This document shows, in pieces, positions 8,875 through 18,526 of a DNA stretch of 64,000 nucleotides (position 1 is its first letter; the number at the start of each line of letters is the position of its first letter). This stretch comes from Streptomyces caeruleatus (lineage in GTDB: Bacteria; Actinomycetota; Actinomycetes; Streptomycetales; Streptomycetaceae). The translations under genes and the position numbers were made by a program. Where the stretch lies: the NCBI RefSeq assembly GCF_001514235.1, contig NZ_KQ948924.1:813832-877831 (forward strand), written 5' to 3'. The notes below the pieces were generated by a model. The model made no database searches. It saw only the letters and a program-made list of their open reading frames with translations, and had not been told where the DNA came from.

Positions 8875-10508
8875 TGCGCCCGATGGCCCAGATCGCGATG
8901 GTCATGAACCTCGACAAGTGCATCGGCTGCCACACCTGCTCGGTCACCTGCAAGCAGGCGTGGACCAACCGGCGGGGCATGGAGTACGTCTGGTTCAACA
9001 ACGTCGAGACCCGCCCCGGCCAGGGCTATCCACGCCGCTACGAGGACCAGGAGCGCTGGCGCGGCGGCTGGGAGCTGAACCGGCGCGGGGCCCTGAAGCT
9101 GAAGGCGGGCGGCCGCTTCCGCAAGCTCGCCGGGATCTTCTCCAACCCCGAACTCCCGGAGATCAAGGACTACTACGAGCCCTGGACGTACGACTACAAG
9201 AACCTCACCGACGCGCCGCTGGGCGACGACTTCCCGGTGGCACAGCCCATCTCGCAGCTCGACGGCAAGCCGATGAAGATCGAGTGGTCGTCGAACTGGG
9301 ACGACAACCTCGCGGGCGCGCCCGCCTACGGCGACTTCGACCCCATGGTGGAACAGGCGCGCAGACAGGCCTCGGACAAGGTGCGGTTCGAGTTCGAGCA
9401 GACCTTCATGTTCTATCTGCCGCGCATCTGCGAGCACTGCCTCAACCCGTCCTGCGTGGCCTCCTGTCCGTCCGGGGCGATGTACAAGCGGGCGGAGGAC
9501 GGCATCGTCCTCGTCGACCAGGACCAGTGCCGGGGCTGGCGGATGTGCGTGACGGGATGCCCGTACAAGAAGGTGTACTTCAACCACCGCACCGGCAAGG
9601 CGGAGAAGTGCACGATGTGCTATCCGCGGATCGAGGTCGGTCTGCCGACGGTCTGCTCGGAGACGTGCGTGGGCCGGCTGCGCTATCTCGGGGTCGTGCT
9701 GTACGACGCCGACAAGGTGACGGCGGCCGCGTCCGTGCGGAGCGAACGGGACCTGTACGAGGCCCAGTTGGGCGTGTTCCTCGACCCCGAGGACCGTGCC
9801 GTGCAGCGGGCCGCCGACGAGGCGGGGATCCCGTACGACTGGGTGGAGGCGGCCCGCCGCTCGCCCGTGCACGCGCTGATCAGCAAGTACCGGGTGGCGC
9901 TGCCGCTGCACCCGGAGTACCGGACGATGCCGATGGTCTGGTACATCCCGCCGCTGTCCCCGGTGGTGGACGCGCTCAGCGAGACCGGGCACGACGGCGA
10001 GGACGCGGGGAACCTGTTCGGGGCGATCGACAGCCTGCGCATTCCGCTGGAGTACCTGGCGGAGATGTTCACCGCCGGTGACATCGGCCCGGTCCGGGCC
10101 TCCCTGGAGAAGCTCGCCGCGATGCGCTCCCACATGCGGGCGATCAACCTCGGTGAGGAGCCGGACCCCTCGGTGCCGGACGCGGTGGGCATGGAGGCGC
10201 GGGAGATCGAGGAGATGTACCGGCTGCTGGCCATCGCCAAGTACGAGGACCGGTACGTGATTCCGACGGCGGCCGTCGCGGACGCACGGCGCCTGGAGGA
10301 GTCGGCGCTCCCCGACGGGTGCAGCCTCGACTACGACGGCGGGCCCGGAATGGGCGGGGACGGGCCCTTCGGTCAGGACTCGGGCCGCAAGCTGCTGCCG
10401 CTCGTCCCGGTGGAGAACTTCCACATCCTGCGCCGCCGCCAGACCGCCGACGACGCGGCCGAGACCACTCCCACAGCCGATCCCACAGCCGACCGCGAGG
10501 AGGCATGA
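8874..10508 (+). CDS. narH: Respiratory nitrate reductase beta subunit
   Basis: A 544-residue electron-transfer subunit carrying four iron-sulfur clusters between NarI haem and NarG. Cys motifs are visible: CIGCHTCSVTC (C16, C19, C22, C26), CEHCLNPSCVASCP, CRGWRMCVTGCP (the Trp in place of a Cys marks the 3Fe-4S cluster typical of NarH), and CTMCYP followed by CSETC. The ATG overlaps the narG stop as ATGA, which suggests translational coupling. The C-terminal ~40 residues (after VPVENFHILRRR) are Ala/Thr/Asp-rich and probably disordered. Confidence 0.97.
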   Translation: MRPMAQIAMVMNLDKCIGCHTCSVTCKQAWTNRRGMEYVWFNNVETRPGQGYPRRYEDQERWRGGWELNRRGALKLKAGGRFRKLAGIFSNPELPEIKDYYEPWTYDYKNLTDAPLGDDFPVAQPISQLDGKPMKIEWSSNWDDNLAGAPAYGDFDPMVEQARRQASDKVRFEFEQTFMFYLPRICEHCLNPSCVASCPSGAMYKRAEDGIVLVDQDQCRGWRMCVTGCPYKKVYFNHRTGKAEKCTMCYPRIEVGLPTVCSETCVGRLRYLGVVLYDADKVTAAASVRSERDLYEAQLGVFLDPEDRAVQRAADEAGIPYDWVEAARRSPVHALISKYRVALPLHPEYRTMPMVWYIPPLSPVVDALSETGHDGEDAGNLFGAIDSLRIPLEYLAEMFTAGDIGPVRASLEKLAAMRSHMRAINLGEEPDPSVPDAVGMEAREIEEMYRLLAIAKYEDRYVIPTAAVADARRLEESALPDGCSLDYDGGPGMGGDGPFGQDSGRKLLPLVPVENFHILRRRQTADDAAETTPTADPTADREEA

Positions 10509-11002
10509 TGCCGTCCTTCGAGGTGCTCTACCAGGCGGCCGCGCTCTGCCTGACCTACCCCGACGACGACTTCCGCGCCCGCCTGCCCCTGCTGCGCGAG
10601 GCGGCCCCGCAGCTGCGGGAGTTCACCGACCACGCGGCCGTGACACCGCCCGGCGAACTGGCCGCGCACTACGTCCAGGTCTTCGACCTGAAGAACCGCC
10701 ACAGCCTGTATCTGAGCTGGTGGCGCGACGGCGACACCCGAAGGCGCGGCATGTCGCTGGTCCGCTTCAAGAACCTCTACCGCGCCCACGGCCTGGAGTT
10801 CACCGGCGAGGAGCTGCCCGACTTCCTGCCCGCGGTACTGGAGTTCGCGGCCCGCACCGGCAACACCGACCTCCTGCTGGAACACCGGGACTGCCTGGAC
10901 CAGCTCCGCACCCGGCTCACCGACTTCGGCACGCCGTACGCGTCCGTCCTGGACGCCGTGTGCGCCACCCTGCCGACCGCACAGACGGGGACGCGCCCGT
11001 GA
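10508..11002 (+). CDS. narJ: Nitrate reductase assembly chaperone
   Basis: A 164-residue NarJ-type chaperone needed for insertion of the Mo cofactor into NarG and membrane attachment of the complex; it is not part of the mature enzyme. Family features include the N-terminal LYQAAALCLTYPDDDFRARLPLL and a central HYVQVFDLKNRHSLYLSWW. It is shorter than the E. coli protein, as is usual in actinobacteria. Two tandem ATG codons occur at 10505 and 10508; the second has better spacing from GAGGAGG. It overlaps both narH and narI. Confidence 0.93.
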   Translation: MPSFEVLYQAAALCLTYPDDDFRARLPLLREAAPQLREFTDHAAVTPPGELAAHYVQVFDLKNRHSLYLSWWRDGDTRRRGMSLVRFKNLYRAHGLEFTGEELPDFLPAVLEFAARTGNTDLLLEHRDCLDQLRTRLTDFGTPYASVLDAVCATLPTAQTGTRP

Positions 11003-11721
11003 CCACTCTGCTCTGGGGCGTCCTGCCCTACGTCACCTTCGCCCTGCTCGTCGCCGGTCTGTTCTGGCGGCACCGCTACGACCGCTTCGGCTGGACCACC
11101 CGATCGTCCCAGGTGTACGAGTCGAGGCTCCTGAACATCGCCTCGCCCGCCTTCCACTACGGCATCCTGTTCGTGCTGGTCGGCCATGTCGTCGGACTGT
11201 TCGTCCCCGAGTCCTGGACGGACGCCGTCGGCGTGAGCGAGCACACCTACCACCTGTTCTCCCTGTACGGCGGTACGGCGGCCGGCCTCGTCACGGTGGG
11301 CGGGATCGCGCTGCTGGTCTACCGCCGCCGCACCCGGGCACCGGTGTTCCGGGCGACCACCGCCAACGACAAGGTGATGTACCTCGTACTGGTCGCGGCG
11401 ATCGTGCTGGGCATGGTCGCCAAGCTGACCCACACCTCCGGCGACGGCTACGACTACCGCGGGTCCATCGCCCCCTGGGCCCGCAGCCTGTTCACCCTCA
11501 CCCCGGACACGGACCTGATGGCGGGCGTACCGGTCCTCTACCGGATCCACGCACTGATCGGCATGGCACTGATCGCGCTGGTGCCGTACACCCGGCTGGT
11601 GCACATGTTCAGCGCGCCCGTGCAGTACCTGTTCCGGCCGTACGTGGTGTACCGCAGCCGGGACCCCAGGCAGTTGGGGTCCCGGCCGGAGCGGCGGGGT
11701 TGGGAGAAGACGGACGCCTAG
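10999..11721 (+). CDS. narI: Respiratory nitrate reductase gamma subunit (cytochrome b)
   Basis: A 240-residue membrane subunit with five helices that oxidises menaquinol and passes electrons through two b haems to NarH. Candidate haem-ligand histidines are seen in FHYGILFVLVGHVVGL and in RIHALIGMALIALVPYTRLVHMFS. The GTG overlaps the narJ stop (GTGA). The TAG stop at 11719-11721 abuts directly the stop of the convergent dnaK gene, with no room for a terminator between them. Confidence 0.96.
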   Translation: MTTLLWGVLPYVTFALLVAGLFWRHRYDRFGWTTRSSQVYESRLLNIASPAFHYGILFVLVGHVVGLFVPESWTDAVGVSEHTYHLFSLYGGTAAGLVTVGGIALLVYRRRTRAPVFRATTANDKVMYLVLVAAIVLGMVAKLTHTSGDGYDYRGSIAPWARSLFTLTPDTDLMAGVPVLYRIHALIGMALIALVPYTRLVHMFSAPVQYLFRPYVVYRSRDPRQLGSRPERRGWEKTDA

Positions 11722-13611
<1,890 letters not shown>

Positions 13612-13656
13612 CGCTGTCCCCTTCCGCCAGGGCACCCCTTGAACTCCAGCACAAAA

Positions 13657-13677
13657 CTTGAGCGGGTTCTTGTCAAT
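13657..13677 (-). promoter_or_regulatory. HAIR-like HspR operator overlapping a TTGACA -35 box upstream of dnaK
   Basis: On the minus strand the site reads ATTGACA-N7-GCTCAAG. The HspR-associated inverted repeat (HAIR) is CTTGAGT-N7-ACTCAAG; the right arm matches 6 of 7 bases, the left arm 4 of 7, with exact N7 spacing. A TTGACA -35 hexamer lies inside the left arm, as repressor sites on heat-shock promoters often do. The dnaK ATG is 45 bases downstream. A good -10 was not clear. Confidence 0.55.
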
Positions 13678-13710
13678 GGGACGGGTGACCGGGGGGCCGG
13701 GAGCCAAACG

Positions 13711-13736
13711 GCCGGCTGAGCGCCCGCTCAGCCGGC
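13711..13736. terminator. GC-rich hairpin, probable terminator of the OsmC-family gene
   Basis: GCCGGCTGAGC and GCTCAGCCGGC form a perfect 11-bp stem around a 4-base loop. There is no U-tract, as is common for actinobacterial terminators. It lies downstream of the OsmC-family gene (stop at 13862) and upstream of the dnaK promoter on the same strand, so it would insulate the two. Confidence 0.65.
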
Positions 13737-13779
13737 GAAGGACGAGGTGGGCCAGGCCCGAAGGGCCGCGGCCACCTCA

Positions 13780-13824
13780 GGGGCGCGGGGAACTGCGCGA
13801 CAAGCCACGACGGCGCAGCAGACG
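13780..13824 (+). repeat. Dispersed repeat family A, copy 1
   Basis: Begins GGGGCGCGGGGAACTGCGCG, continues ACAAGCCACGACGGCG. Near-identical copies occur at 24126-24156 (+) and 18549-18580 (-), and a diverged one at 53357-53430. All four lie at 3' ends of genes. Function is unknown; a role in transcript ends is possible. Confidence 0.8.
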
Positions 13825-13861
13825 CCACACAGCCCTTTCCCCGCACCCCCTAGGCGCCCCG

Positions 13862-14290
13862 CTAGCCCAACTTCGCCGACAACGTGATCGTCGTCCCCGT
13901 CAACGCCTGACTCACCGGGCAGTTCTTCTTCGCATCCTCCGCCGCCGCGGCGAACCCCTCCTCGTCGAGCCCCGGCACCGTCCCCTCCACCGTGAGGTGA
14001 ATCCCGGTGATCCCCTCCCCCGGCTGGAAGTTAACGTCGGCCGAGGTGACGAGCTTGGTGGGGGGCGTCCCGGCACCCGCCAGGGCGTGCGACAGGGCCA
14101 TGGAGAAGCAGCTGGAGTGCGCGGCGGCGATCAGCTCCTCGGGGCTGGTCTTGCCGTTCGCGTCCTGGGAGCGCGAGGCCCACGTGACCGGCTGGGCGGC
14201 GATGGCACCGGAGGAGTCGAAGTTGACGACACCGTTGCCCTCGAGCAGGTTGCCTTCCCAAACGGTGTGTGCGGAGCGCGTGGTAGCCAC
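13862..14290 (-). CDS. OsmC/Ohr-family peroxiredoxin
   Basis: A 142-residue thiol peroxidase of the OsmC superfamily, which reduces organic hydroperoxides. Both active-site cysteines are present: C61 in AAHSSCFSMALSHAL (peroxidatic) and C124 in KKNCPVSQAL (resolving). The sequence resembles the OsmC branch more than Ohr. The GTG start is preceded by AGGAAG. It is a single-gene unit with its own downstream hairpin. Stress regulation is likely from the family but no promoter match was found. Confidence 0.93.
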   Translation of the reverse strand: MATTRSAHTVWEGNLLEGNGVVNFDSSGAIAAQPVTWASRSQDANGKTSPEELIAAAHSSCFSMALSHALAGAGTPPTKLVTSADVNFQPGEGITGIHLTVEGTVPGLDEEGFAAAAEDAKKNCPVSQALTGTTITLSAKLG

Positions 14291-14413
14291 GATTCTTCCT
14301 TTCGCGTGAGGGCCCGTTTGCTGGGTCCGGGCCCCCATCCGATCACACTCCGGCCCAACGCACCCGGAAGACCGGCCCACGCCGGGTGAACGGCAGGCGA
14401 CGCCCCGGCTTCT

Positions 14414-16498
14414 TCAGGCGGCCCGCTCCTCCGGCTCCGCGTCCAGGGGCACCTGGGGACCGTTCGACTCACGCAACCAGCGCCGAAGTACCCGGTGGAC
14501 GTGCTCGGCGCCCACGAGGTCCTCCCCGTCGTCGGCCGGCGCGGAGAAGGCGCGCGGCGACAGCAGGAACGGCTTGCCCTGCGCCCCGCCCAGTCCGCCG
14601 TGCGAGCCGATCTGCTCCTCGAAGGCGAGCACCTCGCCGCCCTCGGCCGGGTCGTACGCGGAGTTGACCATGATGTCGGCGGTGTTCGGGAAGGAGTGCG
14701 TCCGGCGCACCGCGTCGGCGGCGCCCGGCCCGAAGACCTTCAACGGCCCCGGATCCTCGTCCAGTCGGTCCAGCGGGAGTTCCGCGCCGTACGCGCCGAG
14801 CACGACTCCGCCGTGCTCCTCGCTGCGGACGAGCAGGAAGCCGACGCCGGGGTGGTTGGCGAGGGTGGTGAGCAGAGCCGGGTGGCGGGCGTCGATCTCC
14901 TCCTTGGTCATCCGGTGCGGCACGTCCGGGAAGGAGACCAGGCCTAGGTTGCCGGAGGCGAGCACGATCGGCTCCGAGCGACGGGACGGGCGACGCTGCT
15001 CGCCGCCCTCCTCGACGGGCCGGCGCAGCGCGGCGCGCACGGCCGCGCGGGCCTCCGCACCGCTGTGGGTGCGCCGCGCCCTGCGCGGCACGGGCAGCCC
15101 GCAGCCGGCCCGCACCAGGTCGCCGAGGCCGAGCCCGTACCGGGACCGGAAGGTCTCCCCGGGGCTCTGGCCGTGGTCCGACAGCACGACGATCCGGTAC
15201 GGCCGCGGCGCGTGCTCGGCGACCTTCTCGATCAGCGCGAGGGACCGGTCGAGGCGGGCGAGGACCTTCTCGGCATCGCGGCTGCCCGGCCCGGAGTGGT
15301 GCGCCACCTCGTCGTACGCCACCAGGTCCGCGTAGACGGCGGTGCGTCCGGCGAGCATGTCGCCCATCACCGCGGCGACGACGACGTCCCGTTCGACGAC
15401 GGTCGCGAAGGCGCGGACGAACGGGTAGAGGCCGCCGCGGGAGACACGCGGGCGGTCCTTGCGCACGCCGGCCCGGGTGGACTGGCCGATCTCGCGGACC
15501 ACCTCGGCGAGGAAGGACAGGGCGGTGCGCACGGCGTTGGCCGGGTCGGAGAAGTAGGCGAAGTAGCCCGCGCGGGAGCGGTTCTCGCGGCCGCGCCGTC
15601 TGGTGGCGATGGACAGCACGAGGGCCTGCTCGTCGGCTCCGCCGCTGAAGAGGTTGCCGCGGCTGGCACCGTCGGCGGCCAGGAGTCCGCCGTCGCCGGT
15701 GCGGTCGATGGCGCGGCGCTGGAGCTCGGCGGCGTTGGCGGGGCGGTTGCAGACCATCACCTCGCGGCCGGCCTTCTCGTACCAGCGGAAGGCGGGGACG
15801 TCGTGGTTGCTGCCGTGCAGGATGCCGAGCTGGCTGGCGCCGGTCTGGCTGGACCAGTCGGTGCGCCAGGGGGCGAGCCGGTGGGTGGGGCGGGCGGGGC
15901 GGGAAGGGTCTGCGGTGCCCTCTCCCAGCCAGTGGGCGACGGTGGGCATCAGGTTCCTGCCGACGGCGGCGAGGAGTACGTCGTGGCCGACGCCGTCGAG
16001 CTGGACGAAGACGGTGCCGGGGCTGGACGGACCAGGTGGCAGGGCCCTGCGGCGGCGGTCGGCGAGGCGGTACAGCCGGCGTCGGTAGGCGTCGTCGTCC
16101 CGTACGGCCAGGGCGGCGCCGGTGGCGGAGGCGACGGCGGACATCACCGCGGCGACGATGACGGCGGTCTCGGGGGCGGCCTCGCTGTCACCGGAGGGGA
16201 CGAGGCGCAGGGCGACGATGAGCAGGGAGCCGTTGAGGAAGAACACCAGCAGGCCGAGCACCAGGGCCGGCACGAGGAGCAGGAGCCGTACGAGAAGCGG
16301 CCAGGCGAGGGCGGACAGCAGGCCGAAGGCGCCGGCGCCGAGGGCCGCCGTCATGGCGATGCTGGTGGCGCTGTCGCCGTCGGCCGACTGGAGCTGGAAG
16401 TCGGGGAGGAGGCCGGCGAGCACGAGCATGGTGACGGTGGAGACCGCCCACACGGTGACGCTCCGCCCCACCTGGCTGACAACCCTCCGCCAACGCAC
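14414..16498 (-). CDS. Membrane-anchored type I phosphodiesterase/alkaline-phosphatase-superfamily enzyme with N-terminal holin-like domain
   Basis: A 694-residue protein. The first ~150 residues hold four membrane helices resembling the phage_holin_4_2 (Mistic-like) domain. From about residue 160 follows a nucleotide pyrophosphatase/phosphodiesterase catalytic domain with metal ligands visible as VFVQLDGVGHD, a probable nucleophile region SSQTGASQLGILHG, DLVAYDEVAHHSG, VVLSDHGQSPG and EQIGSHGG. It probably hydrolyses a phosphodiester at the membrane; the substrate is not known. GTG start at 16498 with GGGAGG upstream. A family B repeat lies between it and the upstream gene. Confidence 0.85.
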   Translation of the reverse strand: MRWRRVVSQVGRSVTVWAVSTVTMLVLAGLLPDFQLQSADGDSATSIAMTAALGAGAFGLLSALAWPLLVRLLLLVPALVLGLLVFFLNGSLLIVALRLVPSGDSEAAPETAVIVAAVMSAVASATGAALAVRDDDAYRRRLYRLADRRRRALPPGPSSPGTVFVQLDGVGHDVLLAAVGRNLMPTVAHWLGEGTADPSRPARPTHRLAPWRTDWSSQTGASQLGILHGSNHDVPAFRWYEKAGREVMVCNRPANAAELQRRAIDRTGDGGLLAADGASRGNLFSGGADEQALVLSIATRRRGRENRSRAGYFAYFSDPANAVRTALSFLAEVVREIGQSTRAGVRKDRPRVSRGGLYPFVRAFATVVERDVVVAAVMGDMLAGRTAVYADLVAYDEVAHHSGPGSRDAEKVLARLDRSLALIEKVAEHAPRPYRIVVLSDHGQSPGETFRSRYGLGLGDLVRAGCGLPVPRRARRTHSGAEARAAVRAALRRPVEEGGEQRRPSRRSEPIVLASGNLGLVSFPDVPHRMTKEEIDARHPALLTTLANHPGVGFLLVRSEEHGGVVLGAYGAELPLDRLDEDPGPLKVFGPGAADAVRRTHSFPNTADIMVNSAYDPAEGGEVLAFEEQIGSHGGLGGAQGKPFLLSPRAFSAPADDGEDLVGAEHVHRVLRRWLRESNGPQVPLDAEPEERAA

Positions 16499-16523
16499 GG
16501 CCCACCTCCCGACCCCATTCTGT

Positions 16524-16623
16524 CGCCCCCGCCGCCCCTACCCGTCCCGTCCCTGGGGGCTCCGCCCCCAGACCCCCCTGATCGGCCCTCCGGGCCTCGT
16601 CCTCGAACGCCGGACGGGCTGAA
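16524..16623 (+). repeat. Dispersed repeat family B, copy 1
   Basis: About 100 bp with ordered blocks: CGCCCCTACCCGTCCC, a CTGGGGGCTCCGCCCCCAG hairpin, GGCCCTCCGGGCC, and ACGCCGGACGGGCTGAA. The same block order occurs at 36437-36540 (+), 36545-36625 (-) and 38304-38403 (-). The internal hairpins could stop transcription. Confidence 0.85.
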
Positions 16624-16639
16624 GAGGCCGTACGACCTC

Positions 16640-17047
16640 TCAACGGCCGTCGTAGCCCGCCGTCGGCATCGACAGCCGCCGGTGCACCCGGGCCTTCATC
16701 TGCGCGTCGTACAAGGGCTCGGCGCGCCCCACGACCTCCACCCGCACCCCTCGCCGCGCGCACTCCGCACTGAACTCCTCGACGGAGGACAGCGCGCTCT
16801 CCAGGACTCTCCGGCTGGGTGCCACGAACAGGTCGAGGCCGGGGCGGACGCCCTCCCACAGGACGGTGTGGTCCGCGCGCAACCGGCGTACGAGCAGCTC
16901 GCGCGCGACGACGTACCCGTGTTCGGCGGCCCAGCGCGCGCACATCGCGTGCTGGCTGCGGGAGTCCACCAGGAAGGGGTCGGCGTCCAGCTGTTCGAGC
17001 GGCGTAAGACTGGCGATGGCCGTCACGCGCACTACGGATGACCCCAT
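16640..17047 (-). CDS. Unrecognised 135-aa protein, faintly like a serine-recombinase N-terminal domain
   Basis: The ATG at 17047 is preceded by GAGGGGG. I do not recognise the family. The order VRVTAIASLT, SRSQHAMCARWAAEHGYVV and LESALSSVEEFSAECARRGV resembles serine-resolvase catalytic domains (VRVSTxEQ, then QxxxCxxWAxxxGY, then a helix ending ERGV). The catalytic serine region is not convincingly preserved and no DNA-binding domain follows, so a domesticated or inactive relative is possible. It starts 85 bases from the divergent metallo-beta-lactamase-fold gene. This resemblance is weak. Confidence 0.6.
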   Translation of the reverse strand: MGSSVVRVTAIASLTPLEQLDADPFLVDSRSQHAMCARWAAEHGYVVARELLVRRLRADHTVLWEGVRPGLDLFVAPSRRVLESALSSVEEFSAECARRGVRVEVVGRAEPLYDAQMKARVHRRLSMPTAGYDGR

Positions 17048-17131
17048 GGCGTCCCCCTCACCTCCGGGTTTCGCCGCCGACCCTACTCCAGCCCGTACGC
17101 TTCGGGGAGTCGCGCGAAGGAGGCAAAGAAG

Positions 17132-17905
17132 GTGGCCGTGGAGATCACGTGGTGGGGTCACGCCACCTGCACGGTCGAGGATTCGAACGTACGCGTCCTG
17201 ACCGACCCGTTGTTCGCGCGCCGGCTCGCCCACCTGCGTCGCCGCCGGGGCGCGGTGCCGCCGCCGGGCGCCTGGCGCGCGGACGTCGCCGTGGTCTCCC
17301 ATCTGCACGCCGACCATCTGCACGTTCCGTCCCTGGCCAGGCTGGCGCGGGGCACCCGCCTGCTCGTGCCCCGGGGCGCGCTCCGCGCGGTGCCGGGTCT
17401 GCGCCGGCTCGCGCATCTCCAGGTGAGCGAGATGGCACCGGGGGACGTGACGACGGTCGGTGATCTGTCCGTACGGGCCGTGCCCGCGCGGCACGACGGA
17501 CGGCGGCTGCCGGTCGGCCCGCGCCGCGCGCCCGCCCTCGGCTATGTCATCGAGGGCGAGGCACGGACGTACTTCGCCGGGGACACCGGGCTGTTCGACG
17601 CGATGGCGAAGGAGGTCGGGCCGGTCGACGTGGCGTTGCTGCCGGTCGGCGGCTGGGGACCGTATCTCGGGGAAGGCCATCTGGACGCGGGGCGCGCGGC
17701 CGAGGCACTGACCCGGCTCGCACCGCGCAGTGCGGTGCCGGTGCACTACGGCACGTACTGGCCGATCGGCATGGACGCCGTGCGCCCCCATGAATTCCAT
17801 GCGCCCGGCGAGGAGTTCGTGCGGCTCGCGGCGGCGCGTGCTCCCGGCGTGTCGGTGCACCGGCTCGCGCACGGGGAGCGCGTGCGCCCGGAGGTGACCC
17901 GGTGA
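17132..17905 (+). CDS. Metallo-beta-lactamase-fold hydrolase (UlaG-like)
   Basis: A 257-residue MBL-fold protein. The zinc-binding motif is SHLHADHLH (about residues 56-64); further metal ligands are in YFAGDTGLFD and VPVHYGTYW. This arrangement matches UlaG/YtnP-like or NAPE-PLD-like hydrolases rather than true beta-lactamases. AAGGAGG precedes the GTG start. It overlaps the downstream DedA-family gene by 4 bases (GTGA), suggesting a two-gene operon, perhaps acting on a lipid-related substrate; that is speculation. Confidence 0.88.
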   Translation: MAVEITWWGHATCTVEDSNVRVLTDPLFARRLAHLRRRRGAVPPPGAWRADVAVVSHLHADHLHVPSLARLARGTRLLVPRGALRAVPGLRRLAHLQVSEMAPGDVTTVGDLSVRAVPARHDGRRLPVGPRRAPALGYVIEGEARTYFAGDTGLFDAMAKEVGPVDVALLPVGGWGPYLGEGHLDAGRAAEALTRLAPRSAVPVHYGTYWPIGMDAVRPHEFHAPGEEFVRLAAARAPGVSVHRLAHGERVRPEVTR

Positions 17906-18522
17906 CGGTGCTGGCCGCCACCACGACGGTGGTGCCGACGGCGTCGACGCAGCAGGCGGTCGGCTATCCGTCGCTGTTCCTGCTGGTGCTGATCGGGGCG
18001 CTGGTGCCGGTGGTCCCGACGGGTGCGCTGGTGAGTTCGGCGGCGGTGGTGGCGTTTCACCGGACGGCGCCGTTCTCGCTGGCGCTGGTGTTCGTGACGG
18101 CGTCGACGGCCGCGTTCCTGGGGGACGTGACGTTGTACTGGCTGGGGCGGCGTGGGATGGGCTCGAAGAACGGGTCGCGCTGGCTGGAGGCGATCCGTTC
18201 GCGGGCGCCGGAGGAGCGGCTTGCGCAGGCGCAGGAGAAGCTCGCCGCGCACGGGGTGGCCGTGCTGGTGTTGTCCCGGCTGGTGCCGGCGGGGCGGTTG
18301 CCGGTGATGTTGGCCTGTCTGGTGGCGGAGTGGCCCATGCGGAGGTTCGCGCGGGGGAACTTGCCGGCGTGCCTGGCCTGGGCTGTGACGTACCAGTTGA
18401 TCGGGATTCTCGGGGGGTCGCTGTTCGACGAGCCGTGGGAGGGAGTTGTGGCGGCGATTGCGTTGACGCTGGTCATCAGCGTGGCGCCCAGTGTGTGGAA
18501 ACGGGTTCGATCTGCCAGGTGA
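17902..18522 (+). CDS. DedA-family membrane protein
   Basis: A 206-residue multi-helix membrane protein of the DedA/VTT (SNARE-associated) family. Visible features are several hydrophobic helices, the reentrant-like GALVPVVPTGALVSS segment, the conserved VLSRLVPAGRLPVMLACLVA motif (FxxR...G of the family) and WAVTYQLIGILGG. Members act in lipid flipping or membrane homeostasis. It is translationally coupled to the preceding MBL-fold gene. A family A repeat lies just beyond its end. Confidence 0.85.
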   Translation: MTVLAATTTVVPTASTQQAVGYPSLFLLVLIGALVPVVPTGALVSSAAVVAFHRTAPFSLALVFVTASTAAFLGDVTLYWLGRRGMGSKNGSRWLEAIRSRAPEERLAQAQEKLAAHGVAVLVLSRLVPAGRLPVMLACLVAEWPMRRFARGNLPACLAWAVTYQLIGILGGSLFDEPWEGVVAAIALTLVISVAPSVWKRVRSAR

Positions 18523-18526
18523 TGGT

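Noticed and set aside
14414..16498. Holin-like domains (here and at 54470-54988) as signs of a prophage
   Set aside because: No integrase, capsid, tail or lysin genes are present, and these domains are common in actinobacterial chromosomal proteins.
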